Assembly: GCA_902779565.1 (NCBI GenBank)
Contig: CACZCD010000007.1
Span: 1-51,300 of the forward strand
DNA length: 51,300 nt
Reading direction: 5' to 3'
Source of the DNA: an uncultured bacterium
GTDB taxonomy: Bacteria; Verrucomicrobiota; Kiritimatiellia; RFP12; UBA1067
The notes below the pieces were generated by a model. That model was not told the DNA's origin. It worked only from the letters and a program-made list of their open reading frames with translations, and did not search any database. A program made the position numbers and the translations under genes. Positions 33,592 through 41,896 of this stretch are shown here, one piece after another. Every line of letters starts with the position of its first letter. Positions within the stretch are counted from its first letter, which is position 1.

Positions 33592-36500
33592 ATGAAAATC
33601 GAGACTATGAAACGAAAAGTGGTGCTTGCGGCGGTGTTGTGCGCTTCTGCCGTTTTGCCTGTGGCGGCAGTGAAGCAGTCCGACTCCTCTGTCAATACGT
33701 TTGATGACATCAATTACTGGGTCGGCGATGGTACGAACAGATGCGCTGTTGTCATTGATTTCAACGACGGTGGGACGGGGGACAGGTCGTTCGCCTGGGG
33801 CTATCGCTGGAACGGCGACGCGCCCAGCATGAAGGCGATCCTGAACGAGATTGTGGCGGACGACCCGCGCCTGAAGATGTTCGCGAGCGCCAGTACGTAC
33901 GGCACGTTCATCGATGCCTTCGCGTACGATGCAGACGGCGACGGCGGCACCTTTGAACGCAAATACAACAGCGAGACGTATGCCTACGACCATGTCAAGT
34001 CGGATGACGACGATATCTTCACCACGCTTGAAACGATTTCGTTCATCGACGAGGTGACCGGAAACTACGTCTATTCCGGTACGAGCTGGATGCAGCTCTA
34101 CGGCACGGGCGCGGCCTTCGCGGATGTCGCGTTCGCCGAGACGCCGAACGGCGTGGACGCCACCTACCCGGAAAACGGCGAATGGATCTGCTGGCGAATT
34201 TGTTCGTATGAATCCGTCTCCGATGCCGAATGGAATCCCATCAGCTATGAATGCGATACGGCATCGACCAACGTCCCTGTGGCGGCGGCGTGCAAGTTCA
34301 GCATGAAGGATATCCAGTTTTGGGTGGGACGCGGCACGAACAGCTGTGCCGTAGTAATTGATTTCAACGATGACCGCGCAACGGGGTTCTGCTCGTTCGC
34401 CTGGGGGTATCGCTGGAATGGCGAGTCGCCTAGCATGAAAGCCATTCTCGACGAAATTCTGGCGAAAGACGGTCGCCTGAAGATGTTTGCGAGCGCCAGT
34501 ACGTATGGTACGTTCATCGATGCCTTCGCGTACGATGTGGACGGCGATGGCGGCACGTTCGAGCGCACCTACAATAGCACGACGTATGCCTACGACCATG
34601 TCCAGTCGGATGACGACGATCTCTTTCCGACGCTTGAATCGACTTCGTTCATCGACGATGTGACTGGCAACTACGTCTATTCCGGCACGAGCTGGATGCA
34701 GCTCTACGGCACGGGCGAGACCTTTGCGGATGTCGCCTTCGCCGAAACGCCCAACGGCGTCGATTTCACAAACCCACAGAACGGCGAATGGATCTGCTGG
34801 CGCATCTGCCCGTATTATTCGGCATACGATGCCGACTGGAATCTCGTCGCCTATGAATGCCTAACGGATTCTACGCATTTGCCCATGGCCGCCGAATCCA
34901 GCCTTCCAAATGGTGGCACGGTCACAAAGTCAAAGACGAAACCCGGCCAGATGGCCACATGGAAAGCCGTCGCAGCGGCGGGCAGCGTATTCAGCCACTG
35001 GGAAGGCGGCATTGTTGACGCGCTTGGACTATCCGCCAACGCCCTGCGCAACCCGACGCTGAAGTTCAGGATGACGGACGAACTTGAAGAGCCGACTGCG
35101 GTTTTCGTTCCAATCGATTCCGACGGTCTCGCAACGCTCTGGCTTGAAGGCGACCAGCCTCTTCAGACCGGCGTTGCTGTAACCAACCTCTTCCTGCGCG
35201 ACGACTCGCTTTCGTATGTGACAGCCACGGTCAAAGGACTTCCCTCCGGAATGAAGTTCAACGCGGCCGACCTGAGCTTTGGCGGCACTCCGAAAAAGGA
35301 AGGCAATTTCATTCTGACGGTGACGACCAAAAACGCTTCGGGCTATCAAATGACCCAGGCGATCAAACTCGTGGTGGGGGCGGAAGACCCGTCCGTGGAG
35401 ATCCCTGAGATCGCCTATACGTCCTCTTATCCCCTTACGCTGGCCGTTGCCGCCGAGGGCGGCGGAACGGTCAAGGGCTCCGGCGTGTATGCCGAGAACA
35501 AGGTTGTGACCGCGAGCGCTACGGCGAACAAAGGGTATGTGTTCGCCGGCTGGTTCCAGGATGCCGCCTGCACCGTTCCGGCGGAGATCGCACAATTCGA
35601 TTATCGCACGCCGAACGTTAAGATTCGCATTCCCGACCTGCGGTATCTCGTGGCGAAGTTCGTCGAAAAGAGCGCCGAAAAGGATCCCGTGGCCAATCTT
35701 GCGTGCGAGGCCGCCGACGAAGGCGGCTCGCTCACGATGATGGTGGGCGTGCGGGTGGACGGCAAGGCCGCCATTTCGTGCGATTCGCTGTCGCTGCCAA
35801 GCTATGCGGCCAAATCGCTCCCGGCTGGCGTCACGATCTCCAAGACCACGGGAGAGATTGTCGGCGTCCCCACCAAGGCTGGCACGTTCAAGACCGAGAT
35901 CACGGTGAGCAACGCATCCGAGAAGCGTACATTACCGCTCACGATCAACGTGTTGCCGCTACCCGAATGGGCATGCGGATCGTTCGTCGGTCTCGCTGAA
36001 CAGCAGGACGTCGAGCCGGGGTTCGCCACGCTTAGCGTCGGCAAGTCCGGCAAGATCTCCGGGAAGGTGGAACAAGGCGGTACCAACTGGACCTTCGCCG
36101 CTTCAGCCTACGACGCGTTCCAGATCGACGCCGGGAAAACCAATCTCACAATCGCAGGCGAGGCGAAATATGTTGACGCCAAGAAGAATGCGGCTACGTG
36201 CGCGTTTTCCTTCGTGGTGAACGCCCCCACCAACGGCACGTGGAACATCTCGACGGTGTCCGGTTCGTTCGGCGACGCCGAATATGGCGCCTATCGGGTG
36301 ATCTGGTCCGATTCCAAGTTGGCGAAAACCGAATTGTCCGCGAACTGGGTGGGCACTTACCTGTACGCGACCGCAGACGGCGACATCTTGACGCTGAAGG
36401 TACAGAACTCCGGCGCCGTTACGTTCGCCGGCACTTTGGCGAACGGGCGTTCGGTCAAGGGCAGCGCATCGCTGCTCCATGAAGATGCCGCCCTCATCCG

Positions 36501-36651
36501 TTCGCCTTTCGCGATCCTATACGCGCCTCCTGCGGACGTCAAGGTCAAAGACGGCAACAAGACCATCAGTGTACCCTGCCCCGCGTTTTGTGACGTCATC
36601 CGGTTCAAGTACGATGCGCCCGAGCCAGGCGGTCCTGCGGTGCGCAGATAG
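33592..36651 (+). CDS. Large secreted repeat protein with Ig/InlB-like domains
   Basis: The 1019-residue protein has a signal peptide (MKRKVVLAAVLCASAVLPVAA after a short N-terminus; the ATG at 33607 is an alternative start). Two tandem copies of a 200-residue domain (about 39-239 and 240-435) contain AVVIDFND, SFAWGYRWNG and MFASASTYGTFIDAFAYD. Then come an InlB-type repeat (GGTVTKSKTKPGQ), a putative Ig domain (LPSGMKFNAADLSFGGTPK), a divergent InlB repeat (GYVFAGWFQDAACTVP), another putative Ig domain and a beta-rich end. It looks like a surface or ligand-binding protein; ligand unknown. No PEP-CTERM or LPXTG sorting tail is visible. Confidence 0.78.
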   Translation: MKIETMKRKVVLAAVLCASAVLPVAAVKQSDSSVNTFDDINYWVGDGTNRCAVVIDFNDGGTGDRSFAWGYRWNGDAPSMKAILNEIVADDPRLKMFASASTYGTFIDAFAYDADGDGGTFERKYNSETYAYDHVKSDDDDIFTTLETISFIDEVTGNYVYSGTSWMQLYGTGAAFADVAFAETPNGVDATYPENGEWICWRICSYESVSDAEWNPISYECDTASTNVPVAAACKFSMKDIQFWVGRGTNSCAVVIDFNDDRATGFCSFAWGYRWNGESPSMKAILDEILAKDGRLKMFASASTYGTFIDAFAYDVDGDGGTFERTYNSTTYAYDHVQSDDDDLFPTLESTSFIDDVTGNYVYSGTSWMQLYGTGETFADVAFAETPNGVDFTNPQNGEWICWRICPYYSAYDADWNLVAYECLTDSTHLPMAAESSLPNGGTVTKSKTKPGQMATWKAVAAAGSVFSHWEGGIVDALGLSANALRNPTLKFRMTDELEEPTAVFVPIDSDGLATLWLEGDQPLQTGVAVTNLFLRDDSLSYVTATVKGLPSGMKFNAADLSFGGTPKKEGNFILTVTTKNASGYQMTQAIKLVVGAEDPSVEIPEIAYTSSYPLTLAVAAEGGGTVKGSGVYAENKVVTASATANKGYVFAGWFQDAACTVPAEIAQFDYRTPNVKIRIPDLRYLVAKFVEKSAEKDPVANLACEAADEGGSLTMMVGVRVDGKAAISCDSLSLPSYAAKSLPAGVTISKTTGEIVGVPTKAGTFKTEITVSNASEKRTLPLTINVLPLPEWACGSFVGLAEQQDVEPGFATLSVGKSGKISGKVEQGGTNWTFAASAYDAFQIDAGKTNLTIAGEAKYVDAKKNAATCAFSFVVNAPTNGTWNISTVSGSFGDAEYGAYRVIWSDSKLAKTELSANWVGTYLYATADGDILTLKVQNSGAVTFAGTLANGRSVKGSASLLHEDAALIRSPFAILYAPPADVKVKDGNKTISVPCPAFCDVIRFKYDAPEPGGPAVRR
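33706..34890 (+). repeat. Internal tandem duplication in the secreted protein gene
   Basis: Unit 1 starts at 33706 (DINYWVGDGT) and unit 2 at 34309 (DIQFWVGRGT), giving a 603-bp (201-residue) period. Long stretches are nearly identical in DNA, for example around ATGAAGGCGATCCTGAACGA/ATGAAAGCCATTCTCGACGA and GCGAGCGCCAGTACGTA. Many differences are silent, suggesting purifying selection after a fairly recent duplication. Confidence 0.85.
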
Positions 36652-36669
36652 CGGAGAAGATTCCATCGC

Positions 36670-37965
36670 ATGTGCGGTTCGTACAGAATGATGTTTCTGG
36701 CTGCGGCGGGCATGATGTCCGTCGCAGCCGAGTCGCCGTACGGCGCGGAAGTGGTGGACTGTGTTACAGGTTCGAGAGACATGCGCTTCAACAATTCGAA
36801 CAATGTCTTGGGTGCGCCGTCGCGATTCGTGAATATCTATTCGGGAAGCTGGGGGGGCGTGGGATATTCCGATACCTACGGCGGCGTTGTCCATCCCGCC
36901 GTGCCGGCCTTCAGCGGCGGCCTGCACCTGTCGCTTATTTCGCCGGACGACGAGGAGCCCGGCTACGTGACGATTGCGTTCGACCACGACGTGGTGGATG
37001 ATCCCGACAACCCGTTCGGCGTGGACTTCATCGTGTTCGGAAACTCTGGCTGCACGAAGAAGTCAACCACGGGCATGACGGCTTTGGACGATCCCGCGAC
37101 CTGCCGGTTGACGGCCGAGGGATTCCCTGAGGAATCCGTCGTGGAGGTGGCGCAGAATCCGAACGGCCCGTGGTACGGGAGCGAAAAGTGGCGCACATCG
37201 GACGGCTTTGCGCCCACGCTTGGGCACATGTACGATCCGGACAATGCGGACACGCGCCTCTACTCGGGGAACCGGTGGTGGGGCGCACCGACGGATCCCA
37301 CGTATCCCGTCGATCCGCGCATCGGCTTCTCCGATTGCGCGGGACTCACCCTCGCCGAGCTATGCCAACGCTACAACGGCTCGGCGGGCGGTGCGGGATA
37401 TGATCTTGCGGATACCGGCCTTCCCGCCGACGCCGCGCATGGCGGACGCAAGTGGTTCCGCTACGTGCGCATCTCCTGCGCGTATTCGGAGGAGCCGAAT
37501 GAAGATGGGGACTATGGCTTCACGGAACCGGAAGTGGATGCCGTGGCGGACGTGGCGCCCGTCTCGGGCTACCGGCAGTGGGTGCTGGCGAACTTCACAT
37601 GGGACAAGGCATGGCAGACGAACCTCACGGCCGCGACCGTGATTGCACCGAACGGTCTACCGAACGGACTCAACTGCTTGTATGGACTCAAGCCTACCGA
37701 TGCTGCGGCGTATGTACCGTTTGAGGTCACGGCATTTGAGCAGGGGGAGACTGCGCATGTCATCAGGATGCGCTCGCCTACGCGGTTGACGGAAACGCCG
37801 AAGGGGCTTGTTGTCAGGAAGGCCGCTGCACTTGACGGTGGATGGACCGCTGTCGTGCCGACATTCCTATCCGCCCAACAGGAAGGCGGCGTGTGGCTCA
37901 ACACGTTCACGGTGCCGAATGATGCCGCGTCTCGGTTCTTCAGATTGGCGCTTGATGAGGATTGA
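36670..37965 (+). CDS. Secreted cell-surface protein of unknown function
   Basis: The 431-residue protein has a signal-like N-terminus (MMFLAAAGMMSVAAES). It shows the beta-rich segments YVTIAFDHDVVDDPDNPFG and VDFIVFGNSG, which resemble secreted 'cell surface' proteins of PVC and Bacteroidota, then KWFRYVRISC with Asp-rich acidic surroundings. It ends ASRFFRLALDED, a strand often closing Kiritimatiellota-type secreted proteins. I recognise no enzyme motif. It lies 18 nt after the large repeat protein and 36 nt before the pseudopilin, so the three are probably one transcript. Confidence 0.65.
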   Translation: MCGSYRMMFLAAAGMMSVAAESPYGAEVVDCVTGSRDMRFNNSNNVLGAPSRFVNIYSGSWGGVGYSDTYGGVVHPAVPAFSGGLHLSLISPDDEEPGYVTIAFDHDVVDDPDNPFGVDFIVFGNSGCTKKSTTGMTALDDPATCRLTAEGFPEESVVEVAQNPNGPWYGSEKWRTSDGFAPTLGHMYDPDNADTRLYSGNRWWGAPTDPTYPVDPRIGFSDCAGLTLAELCQRYNGSAGGAGYDLADTGLPADAAHGGRKWFRYVRISCAYSEEPNEDGDYGFTEPEVDAVADVAPVSGYRQWVLANFTWDKAWQTNLTAATVIAPNGLPNGLNCLYGLKPTDAAAYVPFEVTAFEQGETAHVIRMRSPTRLTETPKGLVVRKAAALDGGWTAVVPTFLSAQQEGGVWLNTFTVPNDAASRFFRLALDED

Positions 37966-38001
37966 GATGCTTTTAGATTCAATGTTACGGGTAGAAAAGA
38001 C

Positions 38002-38880
38002 ATGAAGAAAAGGCGTGGATTCACTTTACTTGAGCTGCTGGTTGTAATCGGCATAATCGGCCTATTGCTCGCCGCTCTCATGCCAGTTATTTCTGGAGCG
38101 AGGGAGTCATCCCTGTCGGCGCTTTGTACCTCACGTCTGCACAACTTGGCCGTCCATGCTCAAAGATACGCGATGGAAAAAGAATACTATCCTTGGGGTA
38201 GCATCAATCCGGCCACCCATGACGCCGACTATGCGGATAAGTTCAAGGGCGATCTGTACCCGTTGGAGGCCGTCATCCCTGACGGCGCCAAGAGTTGGAA
38301 GGAGTTCCAGACATTCTGCTGGGACTTCTACAAGAAGATGGGTGAGGTGGACTGGAAGTCCGGGGTGATCTTCGGTTCGGGCAAACGGGCCTCCACGGTC
38401 TTGGGCTGCCCCAAGTGTTCAAATTGCACGGACAACTGGGACGGGAATCCCTCAACGGGATACAACTACAACGTATGCTATCTGGGCTATGTTGAAGGCG
38501 ATGCGGGCAAGCGAAACTATCCTCTCGCCTATTCAAGAATCAAAAGCCCCGAGAAGGTGGTCATCTTCGGGGATGGGGGCTATGCAGGCGGACCGAACAA
38601 ATTCATGCGTGCGCCGATGCAGGACAAGAAGTTCGACGGGTCTTCCGCCTCTTTGCGGAAAGCGGGAACGCAGGCGTTCCGTCATGGCCGCGGCAAGCAC
38701 CGGCATTGCAACATGGCTTTTGCCGACGGTCACGTTGAGAAGTTCTACACCCCCTACAAGGCTGGCGGCAAAGAGGGATGGGTCGACGAGAAAACGTATT
38801 CGGCGTTCATTTCCTCCGGTAACGGCATCTATGGCCCACGCGGGTGGAATGAAGAAGACGATGATACTGAAAACAAGTAG
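38002..38880 (+). CDS. Type II secretion-type pseudopilin with H-X9-DG end
   Basis: The 292-residue protein begins MKKRRGFTLLELLVVIGIIG, a prepilin peptidase site (G-FTLLE) and a hydrophobic helix. The C-terminal half has HRHCNMAFADGHVEKF, the H-X9-DG motif of the PVC-rich pseudopilin family. Cys-rich CPKCSNCTDN lies near 138. Hundreds of such genes can occur in PVC genomes, often beside secreted proteins, with unknown roles in export or surface display. No secretion-system gene lies nearby. Confidence 0.88.
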   Translation: MKKRRGFTLLELLVVIGIIGLLLAALMPVISGARESSLSALCTSRLHNLAVHAQRYAMEKEYYPWGSINPATHDADYADKFKGDLYPLEAVIPDGAKSWKEFQTFCWDFYKKMGEVDWKSGVIFGSGKRASTVLGCPKCSNCTDNWDGNPSTGYNYNVCYLGYVEGDAGKRNYPLAYSRIKSPEKVVIFGDGGYAGGPNKFMRAPMQDKKFDGSSASLRKAGTQAFRHGRGKHRHCNMAFADGHVEKFYTPYKAGGKEGWVDEKTYSAFISSGNGIYGPRGWNEEDDDTENK

Positions 38881-38933
38881 GTGCCGTCAGTCGCTTTCGC
38901 GTTCGTTATAATATTTTTTCGCAGTTTTTTATG

Positions 38934-38961
38934 TTGCGGGCGCCCCTTGCTGTTGTATAAT
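38934..38961 (+). promoter_or_regulatory. Promoter 7 nt before the symporter ATG
   Basis: TTGCGG (38934-38939), 16-nt spacer, TATAAT (38956-38961), then 7 nt to the ATG at 38969. The -35 equals that of the tRNA-Thr promoter. It predicts a leaderless transcript; no Shine-Dalgarno is seen. Another TATAAT at 38907-38912 could give a longer leader. Confidence 0.62.
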
Positions 38962-38968
38962 CCTCGCC

Positions 38969-40705
38969 ATGAAAATGAACGGAATTGACATTCTGGCAAT
39001 CGTCCTTTTCTTCGCGGCGCTCTTCTCCATCGCCGCCGCGTGTTCGCGCCGGGCGGGCAAGGACGCCAAGGATTTCTTCCTCTCGGGGCGGTCGATGCCA
39101 TGGTGGCTGATCGGCGTTTCGATGTGTGCGGCCTCCACCTCCACGAACTCCGCAAACATGTTCACGGAGTTCATCCGCAACTCGTCGCTCGGCGAGAACT
39201 GGAAATGGTGGGCGTTTCTGCTGACGGGCATGCTCACGGTGTTCGTCTATTCGAAGCTGTGGGTGCGTTCGGGCGCGAAGAGCGACATTGAGTTCTACGA
39301 ACTGCGGTATTCGGGGAAGGCGGCGGCATTCCTGCGCGGATTCCGGGCCGTGTACCTCGGCATCGTGTTCAACGTGATCACGACGGGCCTTGTGATGCTC
39401 GCCGCCATCAAGATCGGCCAGACGCTCTTCGGCGTCGATCAGTGGACCGTGATTGCGGTCACGTCCGTCGCGTCCATCGTCTATTCGGCGGTCGGCGGAT
39501 TCCGCGGGGCGATCTACACGGACTTCTTTCTGTTCATCGTCATCATGGTCGGCGCCGTGGTCGGCATGTACTATGCGCTTGGCCATCCGGCGGTGGGCGG
39601 CTTTTCGGCGATGATGTCCAACCCCGTCGTGCAGCAGCATCTCTCGTTCTTCCCGGACGTGAACAACACGGATCTGTTCGTCGCGGTGTTCGTCATCCCG
39701 ATAGCGATCCAGTGGTGGAACGTGTGGTATCCCGGTTCCGAGCCGGGTGGCGGTGGGTACATCGTGCAGCGGATGCTTTCCGCGAAGAGCGAAGGACACT
39801 GCGTGGGCGGGTCGATCCTCTATCAGGTGGTGAACTACGCGATACGTCCGTGGCCGTGGTATCTGACGGCGTTTGCCTCGCTGATCGTGTTCCCGGATCT
39901 CGCTTCGCTGCAGAAGGCGTTCCCGAACGTGAACCCTGCGCTCGTGAAGGGGGATCTCGCCTATCCCGCGATGCTCACGTTTGTGCCGAATGGCTGGTTG
40001 GGCGTGGTGGCGGCTTCCATGATGGGCGCGCTCTTTTCCACGGTGGCGGCGCACCTTTCGATGGGGTCGAACTACATTGCGAACGACTTCTGGAAACGCT
40101 TCGTGCGTCCGGACGCAGGCGAGCGCGAGCTGATCGTGGTCGGGCGCGTCACCGTGATCGTGCTCATGGTGCTCACGGCCGTCATTTCGCCGTTCCTCAT
40201 TTCGGCCGGCGCGGTGTTCAACCTCATTCTCCAGATCGGCGCGGGCACGGGGCTCATCTATCTTCTGCGCTGGTTCTGGATGCGCATCAACGCGTGGAGC
40301 GAGATCACGGCGATGGCGGTCTCGTTCGTGGTGGCGGTGTTCCTTCAGCTTGTCTATCCGCATCTCGGCCTGCCGCCGCTTCAGGCGTGGCACCGCCTCA
40401 TCATCGTGATGACGATCACCACGGCCGCATGGGTCGCGGTGACGCTGCTCACGCCGCCCACGGAGGCGGCGAAGCGGGCGGCGTTCCAGAACAAGATCCG
40501 CGCCAACGGACACGATATCGCCTGGGGGATGCTGGCGATGACCGTTTCCTGCATCGCCATCTACGCGCTGATGTTCGCCAGCGGCTATTGGATCTACGGC
40601 CGCACCGCCATCGCCGCCGTGATGACATCCGTCGCGATCGTGGCCGGTCTCGCGCTCCTGCCGATTTTGAAGCATTTGAACCGCCCACCAACCACTAGTC
40701 ACTAA
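38969..40705 (+). CDS. Sodium:solute symporter (SSS family)
   Basis: The 578-residue inner-membrane protein has about 13-14 hydrophobic helices. Family features are KDFFLSGRSMPWWLIGVSM in the TM1-TM2 region, SSS core segments (YSAVGGFRGAIYTDF) and SMMGALFSTVAAHLSMGSNYIANDF near TM8, equivalent to the Na-binding region. Sugar or sialic acid uptake with Na+ is likely; the substrate is unknown. The last residues PPTTSH are encoded by the start of a heptad array. Two Fe-S protein genes follow in the same direction. Confidence 0.9.
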   Translation: MKMNGIDILAIVLFFAALFSIAAACSRRAGKDAKDFFLSGRSMPWWLIGVSMCAASTSTNSANMFTEFIRNSSLGENWKWWAFLLTGMLTVFVYSKLWVRSGAKSDIEFYELRYSGKAAAFLRGFRAVYLGIVFNVITTGLVMLAAIKIGQTLFGVDQWTVIAVTSVASIVYSAVGGFRGAIYTDFFLFIVIMVGAVVGMYYALGHPAVGGFSAMMSNPVVQQHLSFFPDVNNTDLFVAVFVIPIAIQWWNVWYPGSEPGGGGYIVQRMLSAKSEGHCVGGSILYQVVNYAIRPWPWYLTAFASLIVFPDLASLQKAFPNVNPALVKGDLAYPAMLTFVPNGWLGVVAASMMGALFSTVAAHLSMGSNYIANDFWKRFVRPDAGERELIVVGRVTVIVLMVLTAVISPFLISAGAVFNLILQIGAGTGLIYLLRWFWMRINAWSEITAMAVSFVVAVFLQLVYPHLGLPPLQAWHRLIIVMTITTAAWVAVTLLTPPTEAAKRAAFQNKIRANGHDIAWGMLAMTVSCIAIYALMFASGYWIYGRTAIAAVMTSVAIVAGLALLPILKHLNRPPTTSH

Positions 40706-40756
40706 TCACTAGCCACTAACCACTAACCACTAACCACTAGCCACTAACCACTAACT
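40691..40756. repeat. Heptanucleotide array 5 (symporter/Fe-S protein junction)
   Basis: Nine units plus a part: ACCACTA, GTCACTA, ATCACTA, GCCACTA, ACCACTA three times, GCCACTA, ACCACTA, then ACT directly before the ATG at 40757. The first 15 bases code for the symporter C-terminus. Orientation is opposite to array 6 on the other side of the next gene. Confidence 0.88.
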
Positions 40757-41830
40757 ATGTCCTACGAAAAAGAGCTAACGGCGGCCGAAGTGAAGGCCAA
40801 GGCAAAGGAATGCGGCGCGGATCTCGTCGGCATCGCCCCGATGAGCCGCTGGGAGGGTACGGACAAGCAGCACGATCCGCGCTACATCTTCCCGGATGCG
40901 AAGTCCATGATCGTTTTCGGCTTCCGCATTCCGCGCGGGTCGCTTCGCGGCGTGGAGGAGGGGACCCACTACCTCAACTATGCGACGATGGGCTATGCGG
41001 CGCTCAATTCCATCTATGGACCGATGGTGCTGTGGGAGATGAACCGGTACATGGAGGATCACGGCTACGAGGCCGTGCCGATGGCGAACGTCTCGGGCGG
41101 CGAGGCGGTGAATCCGCTCACCGGCAACTTCCGCAAGGGTTGGAGCCGTCCCGTGAAACCCGGTCTGCCGGCGCCCGATGTTTCTGTCGATTTTCGCGTG
41201 GCGGCGTTTCTCGCGGGGCTGGGTGAGTTCGGCTACTCGCGCGCGTTCCTCACGCCGGAGTTCGGCCCGCGTCAACGCTTTGCGATCATGCTCACGGACG
41301 CGGAACTTGAGCCCGATCCGATCTACACGGGTCACATCTGCGACCGCTGCATGGAGTGCGTGAAGAACTGCCACGGTCACGCGATCTCGCCGACGGAGAC
41401 CGTGAAGAAGGTCATTGGCGGCGTTGAGGTGGAATGGGCGAAACGGGACGAGATGGCCTGCTCCAAGGCGTTCCGCGAGGGTGGACTCAACCGCGAGCTT
41501 TCGCCGTTCGACGGGAACTATCCGCGCAAGTACGGCTATGGTCTGGCGCATGAAGGCAGCTGCGGGTGTATACGCGCGTGCATGGTGCATCTGGAACAGC
41601 GTGCGAAGATGTCGCACGGGTTTCGCAATCCGTTCCGCAAGGAGGGCTGGACGCAGTGGGAGATCGACCACTCCAAGCCGTACGAACTGCCGGAGCACGT
41701 GCTGAAGGATTACGAAGGCAACATCGAGTCGCATGATGCTTACACGAACTACAACATCAAGTCCAACTACGGCACCAAGGCGGCGGCGGGGCTCGTGCAG
41801 GACAACGCGTCCAGCGGAGGCGTGGCGTGA
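40757..41830 (+). CDS. Reductive-dehalogenase-like 4Fe-4S protein, copy 1
   Basis: A 357-residue cytosolic protein without Tat signal. The N-terminal part (KAKAKECGADLVGIAPMSRWEG) and middle part (FLAGLGEFGYSRAFLTPEFGPRQRF) resemble the corrinoid/QueG/RdhA fold. Cluster motif CDRCMECVKNC near 195-205 is a full 4Fe-4S signature, and further Cys are in DEMACSKAF and GSCGCIRACMVHL. Homologues are annotated as reductive dehalogenases or epoxyqueuosine-reductase-like; true dehalogenation is doubtful without a B anchor protein. No Shine-Dalgarno; the gene sits between two inverted heptad arrays. It is closely similar to the next gene. Confidence 0.8.
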   Translation: MSYEKELTAAEVKAKAKECGADLVGIAPMSRWEGTDKQHDPRYIFPDAKSMIVFGFRIPRGSLRGVEEGTHYLNYATMGYAALNSIYGPMVLWEMNRYMEDHGYEAVPMANVSGGEAVNPLTGNFRKGWSRPVKPGLPAPDVSVDFRVAAFLAGLGEFGYSRAFLTPEFGPRQRFAIMLTDAELEPDPIYTGHICDRCMECVKNCHGHAISPTETVKKVIGGVEVEWAKRDEMACSKAFREGGLNRELSPFDGNYPRKYGYGLAHEGSCGCIRACMVHLEQRAKMSHGFRNPFRKEGWTQWEIDHSKPYELPEHVLKDYEGNIESHDAYTNYNIKSNYGTKAAAGLVQDNASSGGVA

Positions 41831-41893
41831 TTAGTGGTTAGTTGTTAGTGGTTAGTTGTTAGTTTAGAGTTTGGAGTTAGTGGTTGGTGGTGG
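41831..41893. repeat. Heptanucleotide array 6 (between the two Fe-S genes)
   Basis: Nine units begin at the last base of the upstream TGA region: TTAGTGG, TTAGTTG, TTAGTGG, TTAGTTG, TTAGTTT, AGAGTTT, GGAGTTA, GTGGTTG, GTGGTGG, followed by AAG and the ATG at 41897. TTAGTGG is the reverse complement of CCACTAA in array 5. Confidence 0.88.
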
Positions 41894-41896
41894 AAG

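Noticed and set aside
38906-40702. A 598-codon frame opposite the symporter
   Set aside because: Composed almost wholly of charged residues (R, H, D, E), the reverse image of a membrane protein.
40691-41893. CRISPR array
   Set aside because: Units are 7 bp and contiguous, without spacers, and no cas genes are present.
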